A stretch of 64,000 bases of DNA from Algoriphagus formosus (lineage in GTDB: Bacteria > Bacteroidota > Bacteroidia > Cytophagales > Cyclobacteriaceae). Under the pieces are notes generated by a model. The model saw only the letters and a program-made list of their open reading frames with translations. It had not been told where the DNA came from and did no database searches. Positions within the stretch are counted from its first letter, which is position 1. Every line of letters begins with the position of its first letter. The stretch is from contig NZ_NIUC01000001.1 of assembly GCF_002807035.1 (NCBI RefSeq), positions 744,001-808,000 of the forward strand, written 5' to 3'. Made by a program: the position numbers and the translations under genes. Shown piece by piece: positions 39,513 to 48,985 of this stretch.

Positions 39513-40079
39513 TCAATAGACCAATTGGATAATAAAAGCCAAAACGCCAATGGTCAATCCCAGCATAAACACCTGATAGGCTCTACTAAGGAGTCTATAT
39601 TTTTGATTCAAAACGAGACTTTGATAGTACAGTGATGATGACATTTGGTCCATGATCGCATCACGTGAAGCCATCGCATCGTGAATTTTTTGGATATACT
39701 CGTCCTTACTGAAATGCGAGACTGACCCGAAAAATATCAAAGACCTATTTTCTATAGTCAAGTTATCGGACTTTCCGACGATTTTTGGTTTGGCTGCCTG
39801 GACTGCCAAAATGGTGGAGATCAAACACATCAAGACAAATAAAATAATGGGGGTAAGCATCATGAAATTCTGCATATCGAGTTGATTCGATACGGATCCG
39901 TAACCTACTAAGGCCACCATGGATGAAATAACCAGCGCATTGATACTAATGACGATATTGGCCTTGTTATCGGCAATTTTGAGCAACTGTGAATTGGTAT
40001 TGAAGGTAACTCTGAAAAAAGTCTGCCTTTCACGGCTGGTTTTGTCTTTTAGCTTGATCTTCGGAACCTGTTCTTCCAT
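39513..40079 (-). CDS. Pycsar-effector-like membrane protein (DUF5706 / PycTM)
   Basis: 188 residues from the ATG at 40079; 44 upstream in-frame codons to 40211 look non-coding. The conserved motif ADNKANIVISINALVIS matches the PycTM/DUF5706 family, whose members in Pycsar defence systems open membranes when a cyclic CMP or cyclic UMP signal binds. Membrane segments at about 42-60, 72-94 and 164-185. No pyrimidine cyclase gene lies beside it, so its role may differ. A single-gene unit. Confidence 0.75.
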   Translation of the reverse strand: MEEQVPKIKLKDKTSRERQTFFRVTFNTNSQLLKIADNKANIVISINALVISSMVALVGYGSVSNQLDMQNFMMLTPIILFVLMCLISTILAVQAAKPKIVGKSDNLTIENRSLIFFGSVSHFSKDEYIQKIHDAMASRDAIMDQMSSSLYYQSLVLNQKYRLLSRAYQVFMLGLTIGVLAFIIQLVY

Positions 40080-40376
40080 AAAAGAAATTTTATTGGTCAA
40101 ATTAATAAAATTCAGACAAGCTAGGTTCATCTTCTCATAAAAGTATTCAAGGAATTCTATTGAATATTTGGGGAAAGGTGATCGTATTTCCAAGATTCTA
40201 AAAGAGCCCATGCTTCAGAATAGAATTTATCCGTCGATAGAATTTCCCTTAATTAATTCAAAGATTTAAGCTATTTTCTCAAAAAAATGAAACTGAACCA
40301 AGGAATTAATCTTCCTACAGGGTGATGATTTAAAAACTTAAGGAATTTTATTAGCTACAAATAACCACTATATCCA

Positions 40377-41264
40377 ATGAAAAAACTCAACAAAGAAGAT
40401 ATTCCGCAGGAAGTCTACGACCTCTATGACTACTATGCTCATAACCAGCTAGACAGGAGGACATTCATGGAAAAATTATCGGCCTATGCCGTAGGGGGAA
40501 TCACGCTGACCACACTCATGAGTACCATGATGCCTGATTATATGACTACTGCCACGGTGGAGCCTTCTGATGAGCGAATGCAAAGCTCAGACTATGTTTT
40601 TTATAATTCGCCAAAAGGCGGAGGTGAAATTCGAGGTTTACTTTCTAAGCCTGCGGGAAGCGGTAAATTTCCCGGTATCGTAGTAGTTCATGAAAATAGA
40701 GGACTCAATCCTTACATTGAAGATGTGGGACGTCGATGTGCAGTAGCAGGTTTTATTTCAATTGCTCCCGATGCGCTTTGGCCTTTGGGTGGATATCCAG
40801 GCAATGATGATGAAGGTAGAACCATGCAGCGGGAAAGATCTCGTGATGAAATGCTAGAGGATTTTATTGCGGCATTTGAGTATTTGAAAAACCATCCGGA
40901 TTGCAATGGCAATGTTGGTGTAGTTGGCTTTTGTTTCGGTGGCTGGATATCGAATATGATGGCAGTGAGGCTTCCTGACCTCAAAGCAGCTGTTCCCTTC
41001 TATGGAGGTCAACCTTCTGCGGAAGAAGCAGCTCAAATCAAAGCACCTTTGATGATTCAGTATGCAAGCCTTGATGAACGGGTCAATGCTGGCTGGCCAG
41101 CCTATGAAGAAGCGCTAAAGGCGAATGGGGTAGATTATGTGATGCATATGTATGATGGCGTCAACCATGGATTTCACAACAATACCACTCCTCGCTATGA
41201 TGAAAAAGCTGCAAATCTAGCTTGGGAGCGTACAATTGCCTTTTTCAAAGAAAATCTTAAATAA
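40377..41264 (+). CDS. Tat-exported dienelactone-hydrolase-family protein
   Basis: 295 residues. RRTFMEKL (27-34) followed by a hydrophobic stretch is a Tat signal. The alpha/beta hydrolase has the dienelactone-hydrolase elbow GFCFGG with Cys186 as nucleophile in place of serine, HENRGLNPYIEDV near the oxyanion region, an acid in YASLDERVNAGW and His in GVNHGFHN. Exported members probably cleave lactones or esters in the periplasm; substrate unknown. Confidence 0.88.
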   Translation: MKKLNKEDIPQEVYDLYDYYAHNQLDRRTFMEKLSAYAVGGITLTTLMSTMMPDYMTTATVEPSDERMQSSDYVFYNSPKGGGEIRGLLSKPAGSGKFPGIVVVHENRGLNPYIEDVGRRCAVAGFISIAPDALWPLGGYPGNDDEGRTMQRERSRDEMLEDFIAAFEYLKNHPDCNGNVGVVGFCFGGWISNMMAVRLPDLKAAVPFYGGQPSAEEAAQIKAPLMIQYASLDERVNAGWPAYEEALKANGVDYVMHMYDGVNHGFHNNTTPRYDEKAANLAWERTIAFFKENLK

Positions 41265-41277
41265 ACTCTAAGAATGA

Positions 41278-41302
41278 AAGGGGCGATTCAGCCCCTTCTT
41301 TA
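41278..41302 (+). terminator. Intrinsic terminator after the dienelactone-hydrolase gene
   Basis: AAGGGGC (41278-41284) pairs with GCCCCTT (41291-41297) around GATTCA, followed by CTTTATT. Confidence 0.72.
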
Positions 41303-41323
41303 TTAAATCAGTAACTTAATCTT

Positions 41324-42088
41324 ATGCAAGAAAAAAAATTCAATTTGGCTGTCTTGATTGATGGAGATAATGCTTCTGCCAAGCTAGTCAAGGAAATCTT
41401 GGATGAAGTTTCAAAATACGGCAAAGCGACCATTCGACGAATTTACGGAGATTGGACCACTCCGCACATGAACGGATGGAAGGAGGTAATCAATCAATAC
41501 TCCTTCAATCCAATTCAAAAGTTTGCCTATACCACTGGCAAAAACTCCACCGACAGCTCATTGATTATTGATGCCATGGATATTCTTCATGGCAATTCAG
41601 TGGACGGATTCTGTATTGTATCCTCTGACTCAGATTATACTGGCTTGGCGAAGCGGATTCGGGAGGAAGGAATGTTTGTGATGGGAATAGGTCGACGGAT
41701 CACTCCATTGGCTTTTGTTCAGTCCTGTGAGATTTTCACATTTGCTGAAAACCTGGGTGAAGAAGATGAAGCTGAGGAAATCAAGGATGATAAGAAAACC
41801 GATAGAGCTAATGTCGTCAAATCATCCACTCCTAAAAAATCAAAACGACCCTACCCCAAACTGGATTTACATTTGATTGACCGTGCCTTTGATATTTCGG
41901 CCAGCGATGAAGAGGAGGAAATTCACATTGCTAAAATCGGAGCATCCCTTCGTAAAATAGACCCCAGTTTTGACCCAAGAACCTTTGGTTTTCGAAACCT
42001 GACTGAGCTTTTCAAGAGCCTGAATAAGTACACCGTGGTCAGAAATGAGGTCAATGGTTTGAATTATCCACTCGTAAAGTTGAAATAA
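41324..42088 (+). CDS. NYN-domain nuclease with LOTUS/OST-HTH domain
   Basis: 254 residues. The N-terminal NYN (PIN-like) domain has VLIDGDNASAKL, YTTGKNSTDSSLIIDAMDIL and IVSSDSDYTGLAKRIREEG with the acidic metal-binding residues. A charged linker (about 145-178) leads to a LOTUS/OST-HTH domain (about 180-254, ending NYPLVKLK), which binds RNA, including G-quadruplexes, in other systems. Related to LabA-like proteins. A role in RNA decay is a family-based guess. Confidence 0.88.
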   Translation: MQEKKFNLAVLIDGDNASAKLVKEILDEVSKYGKATIRRIYGDWTTPHMNGWKEVINQYSFNPIQKFAYTTGKNSTDSSLIIDAMDILHGNSVDGFCIVSSDSDYTGLAKRIREEGMFVMGIGRRITPLAFVQSCEIFTFAENLGEEDEAEEIKDDKKTDRANVVKSSTPKKSKRPYPKLDLHLIDRAFDISASDEEEEIHIAKIGASLRKIDPSFDPRTFGFRNLTELFKSLNKYTVVRNEVNGLNYPLVKLK

Positions 42089-42220
42089 TTTAAAAGAAAA
42101 TAGTGGGTTTCTAGCCTCATAGAGCACTTTTTCAAAAAAAGTCAATTTTTCTTCGAAATCCCGTTACCACTTTCCTACGCTTTTGTCGCCTATAGATATA
42201 CAACCAAAAATCTATACGCC

Positions 42221-43756
42221 ATGAAAGCATTATTTCAAAACAAATTGAAGGTGATTTTGGCCTTCGCACTTACCTTAAGTTTTACAGCCTGTGATATAGG
42301 AGGCGGTGAAGATCCTATCCTTATATCTCCTGACGCAGAATCAATTACCGACTATTTGAGGAATATGTCCGCTGATAATAATAGTCTCTTAAACGTTCAA
42401 AATATCTCTGGTGGCTCGCAGCGCACAGAAATCAGCAACCGGGTCAACTCCTCGGCTATTCCCGGAGGAACTCTCGAGTGCAGAACGGTCAAGTATGATC
42501 TCAAGAACAACTTCGAGGACATCGCCATTCTTAGGCCAACAAACGGGATCATCTACCCAGGTGCCTTAGTTATCGCAGATGAAGCCACGCTAGGCGGTTT
42601 GCCTACACCTGCTGCGGTTGACCGCGCTCCCATGACTTTAAGAATTGACCTACCGGGAATGGGGGAAAATGGTTCTCTGAATGTCGAAAATCCATCAAAC
42701 TCAGGGGTACAAACAAAAATCGACGAGGCACTTGAATGGTGGAATGCTAATGCCTATCAAGAAGGATATGTCAATGCAGCCAATTCCAGCTACATAGCCA
42801 GAACATCCTACAGTAGCCGACAGGTAAGTATGGATATAGGGCTGAATGTGGAATGGGCTCGCGGAGATGTAGAGACCCAGTTCAACTTTCAGTCCACCAA
42901 CACCGAACGAGTAGCCATGATGTCCTTCAAGCAAGTTTTCTATTCCGTGACCATGGATCCTCCTACCAGTCCTGGACAAGTATTCGGGCCGGATGCTAGC
43001 ATCACCGAAATCGAACAAAAATTTGGGCCGGATTCTCCCCCAGCCTATGTGCAGGCGGTCAATTACGGTCGGATCATCATGTTTCGAATGACCACAACCA
43101 CCAGTGCTACCTCTGCTGAATTGGAGGGCGCGTTAAATTATGCTACAGGGTTGACCCAAGTGTCTGGCACAATAGAAGCCAAATACAAAGCCATCCTCAA
43201 TACCTCCAACATCACCGTAGTCACTATTGGAGGTAATGCTTCTGTGGCTTCCGAAGCCGTGAGTGCCAAAAATTTCGCGGATTTGGAATACATCATCAAG
43301 GGTGAAAACGCGGTCTATTCAAGAAACAACCCAGGTGTACCCATCTCCTACAAACTTCACTATCTGAAAGACAATACCACGGCAAAATTGGGATATACAA
43401 CCGAATATGATGTCCAAACCTGTGAGGAGAAGAAACATCCAGCCAGAGAAATCTCACTAAATAACCGAAGCGGTATCTGCGGAATAGATGTCCGGTTTAC
43501 TGTTACCTATAAAATTATGGTAAATGGAGTGCCCTCCAACAAGGCTATCAGCAGTGGTGAAATTGTACAAAACAGAAAAGTGGTGAAAGAAGTACCTGCA
43601 GGAGCATATGATATCCGATTGACTGTCGAGGTACAAGATGGGTTCGCCTGGAAATTCCTAGGAGACCGGATTTACAATAAGCCAACACAGGTATGTCTGG
43701 AAACGACCGCAAGGAACTTTTGTACCCAGATCGTACTCAATCAGGTCAACTGTTAA
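42221..43756 (+). CDS. Cholesterol-dependent-cytolysin-like lipoprotein
   Basis: 511 residues. Lipoprotein signal with lipobox FTAC, lipid on Cys24. The pore-forming core resembles thiol-activated cytolysins: RPTNGIIYPGALVIADEATL (105-124) with PMTLRIDLPGM, FKQVFYSVTMDPPTSPGQVF (236-255) and AYVQAVNYGRIIMFRM. The final part (about 380-511) looks like domain 4, but the undecapeptide ECTGLAWEWWR of classic toxins is replaced by VQDGFAWKFLG (471-481). Extra cysteines (401, 420, 492, 501, 511) may form disulphides. Cholesterol binding is therefore doubtful; related CDC-like proteins in Bacteroidota may target other cells. It is convergent with the kinase gene. Confidence 0.85.
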   Translation: MKALFQNKLKVILAFALTLSFTACDIGGGEDPILISPDAESITDYLRNMSADNNSLLNVQNISGGSQRTEISNRVNSSAIPGGTLECRTVKYDLKNNFEDIAILRPTNGIIYPGALVIADEATLGGLPTPAAVDRAPMTLRIDLPGMGENGSLNVENPSNSGVQTKIDEALEWWNANAYQEGYVNAANSSYIARTSYSSRQVSMDIGLNVEWARGDVETQFNFQSTNTERVAMMSFKQVFYSVTMDPPTSPGQVFGPDASITEIEQKFGPDSPPAYVQAVNYGRIIMFRMTTTTSATSAELEGALNYATGLTQVSGTIEAKYKAILNTSNITVVTIGGNASVASEAVSAKNFADLEYIIKGENAVYSRNNPGVPISYKLHYLKDNTTAKLGYTTEYDVQTCEEKKHPAREISLNNRSGICGIDVRFTVTYKIMVNGVPSNKAISSGEIVQNRKVVKEVPAGAYDIRLTVEVQDGFAWKFLGDRIYNKPTQVCLETTARNFCTQIVLNQVNC

Positions 43757-43765
43757 AATAAAGAT

Positions 43766-43790
43766 AGGGAATTGGTCCGCCTAATTCCCT
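43766..43790 (+). terminator. Hairpin at the convergent 3' ends of the cytolysin and kinase genes
   Basis: AGGGAATT (43766-43773) pairs with AATTCCCT (43783-43790). The T tract on the plus side is weak, and the stem includes the last codons of the kinase gene. Confidence 0.4.
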
Positions 43791-46381
43791 TGTTCTATTG
43801 AGGAAGCATAGAAAGAAGCTTTTTCCGGATTCCCGGAAATATCAAAAGCTTCTGCCAATGAAGAGTTCAACTGATTGATCAAATTTTGATTCTCATCCGG
43901 ATTCTGATTGGCAGTCTCCAGAGCTTTTTCCAGATATTCTATGGCGGTAGAAAAATCTCCCATCGCTAGCAAGCACCCACCAAGAGCTTGTTGGCTTTGG
44001 GCGATTTGAATATCACCTTGAGGAAGAAGTTTTTCTCTGATTTCAAGACTTTCGGCGTAGTACAATCTGGCATCCTGAAAGCGCCCCTCATCCATTGCGA
44101 TTTTTCCTAATCTCTGCCTTGGGCTAGCCTTCCGGGGGTCTTTATCAGATAGCAATTCGTCAAATATCTCCAAGCTGGTTTCATAAACTTCACGGGCATT
44201 TTTCAAATCTCCAGCTGCATAATACGCATTTCCCAAACTCCCATGTAGTGCCCCATAGTAGTAGTGAGATCTGCCAAAAATGGAGTCAATAACCACGATT
44301 GTCGATTGATAGACAGGAATAGCTTCTTCAGGATTTCCAAGACCTATATAAGTCCTGGCCAGATTACCCATACTGGCTACCGTTTCTACATGATACATTC
44401 CTAGAATGGCCTCTCTTTGTTCCAAAGATTTTTTGACATAATCCAGCGCCTGTTCATAATCGTCCATGTCCTGATAAAAACTCCCAAAATAGTTATAGGC
44501 ATAGGCTATTTCCAGGTGAGGCTCGTCAAAAAGCTGCCTTTTCATCTCCAGGGATTCAGTCAGGTATTTTTTGGCTGAATCAAATCTGTCTAGTTTTCGG
44601 GCTGTAGCACCTTTCATATGGAGCAAAGTGGCCAATTCGACATTAGGAGTTGGGTCTGCTAATCTAGATAAGCGTAAACCTGCTGTCAAGGCGGAATCCG
44701 CCCGTGAATAATCGGTAATATCATAGCAGACAGTTCCGAGTTCCAGTAAGGCACTTGCCAATAACTCACCCTCATTTATTCCTGCATCAGTAAGCCGTTG
44801 GATAGCTTTTTCTGAAAAAAGAACAGCCGAATCCAGTTTGCCAAACATAAAATGAGAGCTTGATTTCAACACCTCATTCCTTGCCAAGATTTCCACTGAG
44901 GTCCCTTCTTGGCTCAAATTGATTTGATAGGCCTCATCGATCGAATTCTTAGCCTTGTCGTATTGGCCCAAGCTCAAATATACTGGCCCCAAGCGGAGAA
45001 GCATATCAGCAAATAGGGCTGGATCGTCTCCAAGATTTTTTTCCAGATTTTTCAATCCCTCATCCAAAAGCTGAACTGCCGTAATAGTATCAGCACCTCC
45101 GATATTGGGGTCTGCTGACGAAAAAACATCCGTGATCAAATTAGTGATCTGATTAGCCCGTTTGGCCTCTGCTAAAGCGATATTTCGCTGCTCTCTTAAT
45201 TGAAAAGTATAAAATAGCCCAAGAGCCACTAATAATAACGCCGCAGAATTGACCACCGCTAGAATAGTGCGATTTCTTCGAATGTATTTTTTGGCACGAT
45301 AGGTCCAATCCTCCGGGTGTGCAAGAATGGGATAGGTTTGCTCAAAATTTTCCAAATCCCTGACAAGCTCATCGACAGAAGCATAGCGATCATCCGGATA
45401 CTTTTCCATCGCCTTAATGCAAATCAATGACAGATCATCTGCAAAGGCAACCGATCCAAATTCCAGTAAAAGTCTAAAACTTGCTCTATTTCCTTCAAGC
45501 ACTGCTTCTTTTAATGCAGTAGGGTCTTCGAAATATTTTTTGAATGGATGATAGCCACATAGCAACTCAAATAAAACAACTCCCAAAGAATAAATATCCG
45601 AAACGGTATTTGGGTGATCTCTTTCAATCTGCTCTGGAGATGCATAGGCTAAGGTAAAACTCCCCTCCTGCTCATTTCCTTCTTCCAGCATTTGAGATAC
45701 GCCAAAGTCAAGCAGCTTGACTTGTCCATCCTGATTGACAATAATATTTTGGGGCTTAATATCGAGATGAGCGATCATAGATTGATGGGCATACTGCACT
45801 GCTTGACATACCTGCCCGAAAAGTTTCAATCGCTCAATGAGCCCATGGTTATGAATCCTACAGTAATCCAAAAGATTATTTCCCGAGACCCACTCCATGG
45901 TGAAAAAAGGTCTTTCATCTTCAGTGAAACCTCCATCATATAGTCTGGCAATATTGGGATGATTCAGCTTAGCTAGAATTTGTCTCTCCCGATCGAAAAA
46001 ACTACGATAGGCAGGATTGATCATCAATGGCTTCATCAATTTGATTGCCACCACCTGATCAAACTGACCATCCACCCGAATACCTTTGAATACGGTCCCC
46101 ATAGCTCCCTGACCAACCAGTTCCTTGAGTTGAAAAGGACCAATTGATTCATTAATGAGCTCGTGATCGTTTTCCAATATAGAAAACACACTACCTGTAC
46201 CTGCCTTGAAAATAGGATGGGATTCTAAATCAGCTTCAAGCAAATCGGTAAGCTGATCATAAAGAGCAGGATTCTTTTCAGCAATTTCTTGGAGTCGAGC
46301 TTTTCTATCAGTTTCGGACAGCTCAGTTAATTCATGAAAAAGTCCTGAAACCTCTTCCCACTTTCCATCTCCTCTCTTCAT
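43781..46381 (-). CDS. Ser/Thr protein kinase with TPR repeats
   Basis: 866 residues. Kinase domain about 80-350: glycine loop GQGAMGTVFKG, Lys114 in VAIKLMK, catalytic loop AHLDIKPQN with Asp207 and Lys209 (the usual HRD arginine is Leu206) and DFGVS (225-229). A membrane helix lies at about 372-392, followed by many tetratricopeptide repeats to the end, probably periplasmic or outside, as a sensor. The sigma-factor gene is upstream on the same strand; ECF43-type sigma factors are known to be controlled by such kinases. Confidence 0.92.
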   Translation of the reverse strand: MKRGDGKWEEVSGLFHELTELSETDRKARLQEIAEKNPALYDQLTDLLEADLESHPIFKAGTGSVFSILENDHELINESIGPFQLKELVGQGAMGTVFKGIRVDGQFDQVVAIKLMKPLMINPAYRSFFDRERQILAKLNHPNIARLYDGGFTEDERPFFTMEWVSGNNLLDYCRIHNHGLIERLKLFGQVCQAVQYAHQSMIAHLDIKPQNIIVNQDGQVKLLDFGVSQMLEEGNEQEGSFTLAYASPEQIERDHPNTVSDIYSLGVVLFELLCGYHPFKKYFEDPTALKEAVLEGNRASFRLLLEFGSVAFADDLSLICIKAMEKYPDDRYASVDELVRDLENFEQTYPILAHPEDWTYRAKKYIRRNRTILAVVNSAALLLVALGLFYTFQLREQRNIALAEAKRANQITNLITDVFSSADPNIGGADTITAVQLLDEGLKNLEKNLGDDPALFADMLLRLGPVYLSLGQYDKAKNSIDEAYQINLSQEGTSVEILARNEVLKSSSHFMFGKLDSAVLFSEKAIQRLTDAGINEGELLASALLELGTVCYDITDYSRADSALTAGLRLSRLADPTPNVELATLLHMKGATARKLDRFDSAKKYLTESLEMKRQLFDEPHLEIAYAYNYFGSFYQDMDDYEQALDYVKKSLEQREAILGMYHVETVASMGNLARTYIGLGNPEEAIPVYQSTIVVIDSIFGRSHYYYGALHGSLGNAYYAAGDLKNAREVYETSLEIFDELLSDKDPRKASPRQRLGKIAMDEGRFQDARLYYAESLEIREKLLPQGDIQIAQSQQALGGCLLAMGDFSTAIEYLEKALETANQNPDENQNLINQLNSSLAEAFDISGNPEKASFYASSIEQGN

Positions 46382-46479
46382 GCTATTTACTTTTTAAAAA
46401 ATTCATTTGACAAATAGGTACAGGTTTTAAAAAGGAGTTTTATACAGAATCTAAGTTTATTCTCCTAGTCCAAACCGAT

Positions 46480-47028
46480 TCAGTTTTTCAACTCCTTACT
46501 AAGCCAAGCTTTTGCAAGGCGCCAATCTCTTCTCACTGTATCAATCGATACTCCCATCATCTCAGCAATTTCTTCGTGTTTGTAGCCACCGAAAAAATGG
46601 AACTCTACTACCCGGCAATGCCGATTATTCAAAGCTTTAAGTCTATTCAGAGCGTCATTTAGTTGCAAAACTTCCTCTGGAGAGGTCATGACAGCCTGAT
46701 TAGCAGAGCCGTATGTAAGCTGTATCTGATCTCCACCCCGCTTCTGTCGCTTTTTTTGCCTGGCATAATCTACCAAAAACCTCCTCATCACGATGGCGGC
46801 TATCGCCAGAAAATGGTTTTTATCGGCGTAACCTTTCTGATTACCGTCCATTTTGAGATAAGCTTCATGAACCAAGGCTGCTGTATCCAAGGTGCTAGAC
46901 TGATACTCAGACCGGAGTTTTTGCCTTGCCATCTTCGATAATTCATCATAACATCTCAGGAACTGGGAACGAATGGCCGAAAAATTTCCAGGTCCCATTC
47001 CTGTCATCATCACTTCACGCATATTCAA
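46480..47028 (-). CDS. ECF-like RNA polymerase sigma factor
   Basis: 182 residues. Region 2 around ARQKLRSEYQSSTLDTAALV and HEAYLKMD, and region 4 with HEEIAEMMGVSIDTVRRDWR as the DNA-binding helix-turn-helix. This matches the ECF subgroup in which a Ser/Thr kinase gene follows. No anti-sigma gene is present, so the kinase 98 bp downstream is the likely regulator. The start could be at Met8 or Met11, as several methionines sit at the N-terminus. Confidence 0.88.
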   Translation of the reverse strand: MNMREVMMTGMGPGNFSAIRSQFLRCYDELSKMARQKLRSEYQSSTLDTAALVHEAYLKMDGNQKGYADKNHFLAIAAIVMRRFLVDYARQKKRQKRGGDQIQLTYGSANQAVMTSPEEVLQLNDALNRLKALNNRHCRVVEFHFFGGYKHEEIAEMMGVSIDTVRRDWRLAKAWLSKELKN

Positions 47029-47147
47029 AAGTTTTTTTGCTTAGGAAAAATAATACTCAAGCATGTAAAAGCCTAAAAATCAATAAATTATTTTAATAAA
47101 ATTATACTATTCTTGGATCTGCTTAATTATTCAAAAAGTATTGCTGA

Positions 47148-47190
47148 AAAAAATAAAGGTGAAAGACATTTGATCATCTTTCACCTTATT
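47148..47190 (-). terminator. Intrinsic terminator after lysS
   Basis: AAGGTGAAAGA (47156-47166) pairs perfectly with TCTTTCACCTT (47177-47187); on the minus strand T-rich sequence follows. It lies about 25 bp past the lysS stop. Confidence 0.82.
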
Positions 47191-47212
47191 AATTGTTTGA
47201 AATAAATAGGGT

Positions 47213-48919
47213 TTAATCCACTACTTCGATAGTAAGGGTTTCACCTTCTTTGGTCACCTTGACGACACCTTTTTTGGTGAGCCCTTTCATAGAGACGTCC
47301 CACTTTTTATTGCTAAGACCGGCCTCTTCTTTGATATCCAAAAGGTTTGCCGGGCTACTTTTACTGATCAATTCGAATACAATTTTCTCCTCCTCGGACA
47401 ACGCAACTGCTTTCTTTTCAGGTCTCATTTGAGGGAAGAAAAGCACTTCCTGAATCGTGAAATTATTCGTGAGTAGCATGGTCAAACGGTCAATTCCTAT
47501 TCCCAGACCAGAGGTAGGAGGCATCCCATACTCCAAAGCTCTCAAGAAATCCTCATCCATGGCCATCGCCTCATCATCTCCACGAGCTGCCAGCTTCAGC
47601 TGATCTTCAAAACGCTCCCGCTGATCGATCGGATCATTCAGCTCTGTGTAGGCATTAGCTATTTCTTTTCCATTGACAAAAAGCTCAAAACGCTCCACTA
47701 AACCTTCCTCGGTACGGTGCTTCTTGGCCAATGGCGTCATTTCGATCGGGTAATCAGTGATGTAAGTAGGCTGAATCAAATGAGCTTCGACTTTTGCTCC
47801 AAAAATCTCATCGATCAATTTTCCTTTACCCATCGAATCATCCACCTCGATAGCCAATTTTTTACAAACTTCACGAAGTTCCTGCTCATCCATCTGACTC
47901 ACATCTATACCTGCATATTCCTTGATAGAATCATACATAGTCAAGCGTCGATAAGGTCCTGCAAAATCAATAATATGCTCTCCTACCTTGACTTTCGTAT
48001 CCTCGTGAATGGTCTCCGTGACTTTTTCGATCAGCTCTTCTACCATCTCCATCATCCAGATATAATCCTTGTAAGCCACATAGATTTCCATCGAAGTGAA
48101 TTCAGGATTATGAGTTCGGTCCATCCCTTCATTTCGGAACATTTTCCCAAATTCATAGACCCCATCAAAACCTCCTACGATCAATCGCTTCAAGTACAAT
48201 TCATTAGCGATGCGCAAAAACAGAGGCATGTCCAAGGTATTGTGATGAGTCTGGAAAGGACGTGCTGCCGCCCCACCGTGAACTGCCTGAAGAATAGGCG
48301 TCTCCACCTCTAACCAACCATGATCATCGAAGTACCGACGCATGGTAGAAATGATCTTGGAGCGTGTGACAAAAGTCTTCTTTACCTCAGGGTTGACGGT
48401 AAGATCCACATAGCGCTGTCTGTAGCGAAGTTCAGGGTCAGTAAATCCATCATAGATATTCCCCTCTTCGTCTCTTTTCACTACTGGAAGTGGCTTAACT
48501 GCCTTAGAAAGCACCTTAAGCTCAGTTACATGCAGAGAAATCTCCCCTGTCTGCGTGGTAAAAATATATCCTTTGACTCCGATGAAATCTCCGATTCCCA
48601 GGAGCTTTTTAAAGACTGAATTGTAAAGCGTCTTATCATCCTCCGGGCAAATATCATCCCGTCTTACATAGATCTGTAGACGACCAGTCGAATCTTGAAT
48701 CTCAGCAAAAGATGCCGAACCCATAATTCGTCTTGACATCAAGCGTCCAGCGATGGAAATATTCTTATAGTCGTTTTTTCGATTCTCGTAATTTTGATGG
48801 ATGTCTTCTGCGGTCACATTGATTGGAAAAGCCTCCGCTGGATAGGGATTCAATCCCAGTTTCATTAGCTCTTCCCGGTCTCTACGACGCTCTATTTCCT
48901 GTTCGCTCAATACTTGCAT
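47213..48919 (-). CDS. lysS: Lysyl-tRNA synthetase (class II)
   Basis: 568 residues. N-terminal OB-fold anticodon-binding domain (about 55-150), then class II motifs: motif 2 in FRNEGMDRTHNPEFTSMEIY and motif 3 in GLGIGIDRLTMLLTN. It is longer than usual by about 65 residues: after the catalytic core a C-terminal extension (about 505-568) with a winged-helix-like pattern (KKWDVSMKGLTKKGVVKVT) is present, seen in some Bacteroidota enzymes. Confidence 0.95.
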   Translation of the reverse strand: MQVLSEQEIERRRDREELMKLGLNPYPAEAFPINVTAEDIHQNYENRKNDYKNISIAGRLMSRRIMGSASFAEIQDSTGRLQIYVRRDDICPEDDKTLYNSVFKKLLGIGDFIGVKGYIFTTQTGEISLHVTELKVLSKAVKPLPVVKRDEEGNIYDGFTDPELRYRQRYVDLTVNPEVKKTFVTRSKIISTMRRYFDDHGWLEVETPILQAVHGGAAARPFQTHHNTLDMPLFLRIANELYLKRLIVGGFDGVYEFGKMFRNEGMDRTHNPEFTSMEIYVAYKDYIWMMEMVEELIEKVTETIHEDTKVKVGEHIIDFAGPYRRLTMYDSIKEYAGIDVSQMDEQELREVCKKLAIEVDDSMGKGKLIDEIFGAKVEAHLIQPTYITDYPIEMTPLAKKHRTEEGLVERFELFVNGKEIANAYTELNDPIDQRERFEDQLKLAARGDDEAMAMDEDFLRALEYGMPPTSGLGIGIDRLTMLLTNNFTIQEVLFFPQMRPEKKAVALSEEEKIVFELISKSSPANLLDIKEEAGLSNKKWDVSMKGLTKKGVVKVTKEGETLTIEVVD

Positions 48920-48985
48920 TTTATCAATCTATAGTTCTGATTACTACTCACTATTTACTTTTTTGGGCTTTCTACTTTTACGCTA

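Noticed and set aside
39256..40079. Complete Pycsar defence system
   Set aside because: The effector-like protein has no pyrimidine cyclase neighbour; the adjacent genes are a small repeat protein and a hydrolase.
47717..48619. Plus-strand frames opposite lysS
   Set aside because: Low-complexity antisense shadows of a well-conserved synthetase gene.
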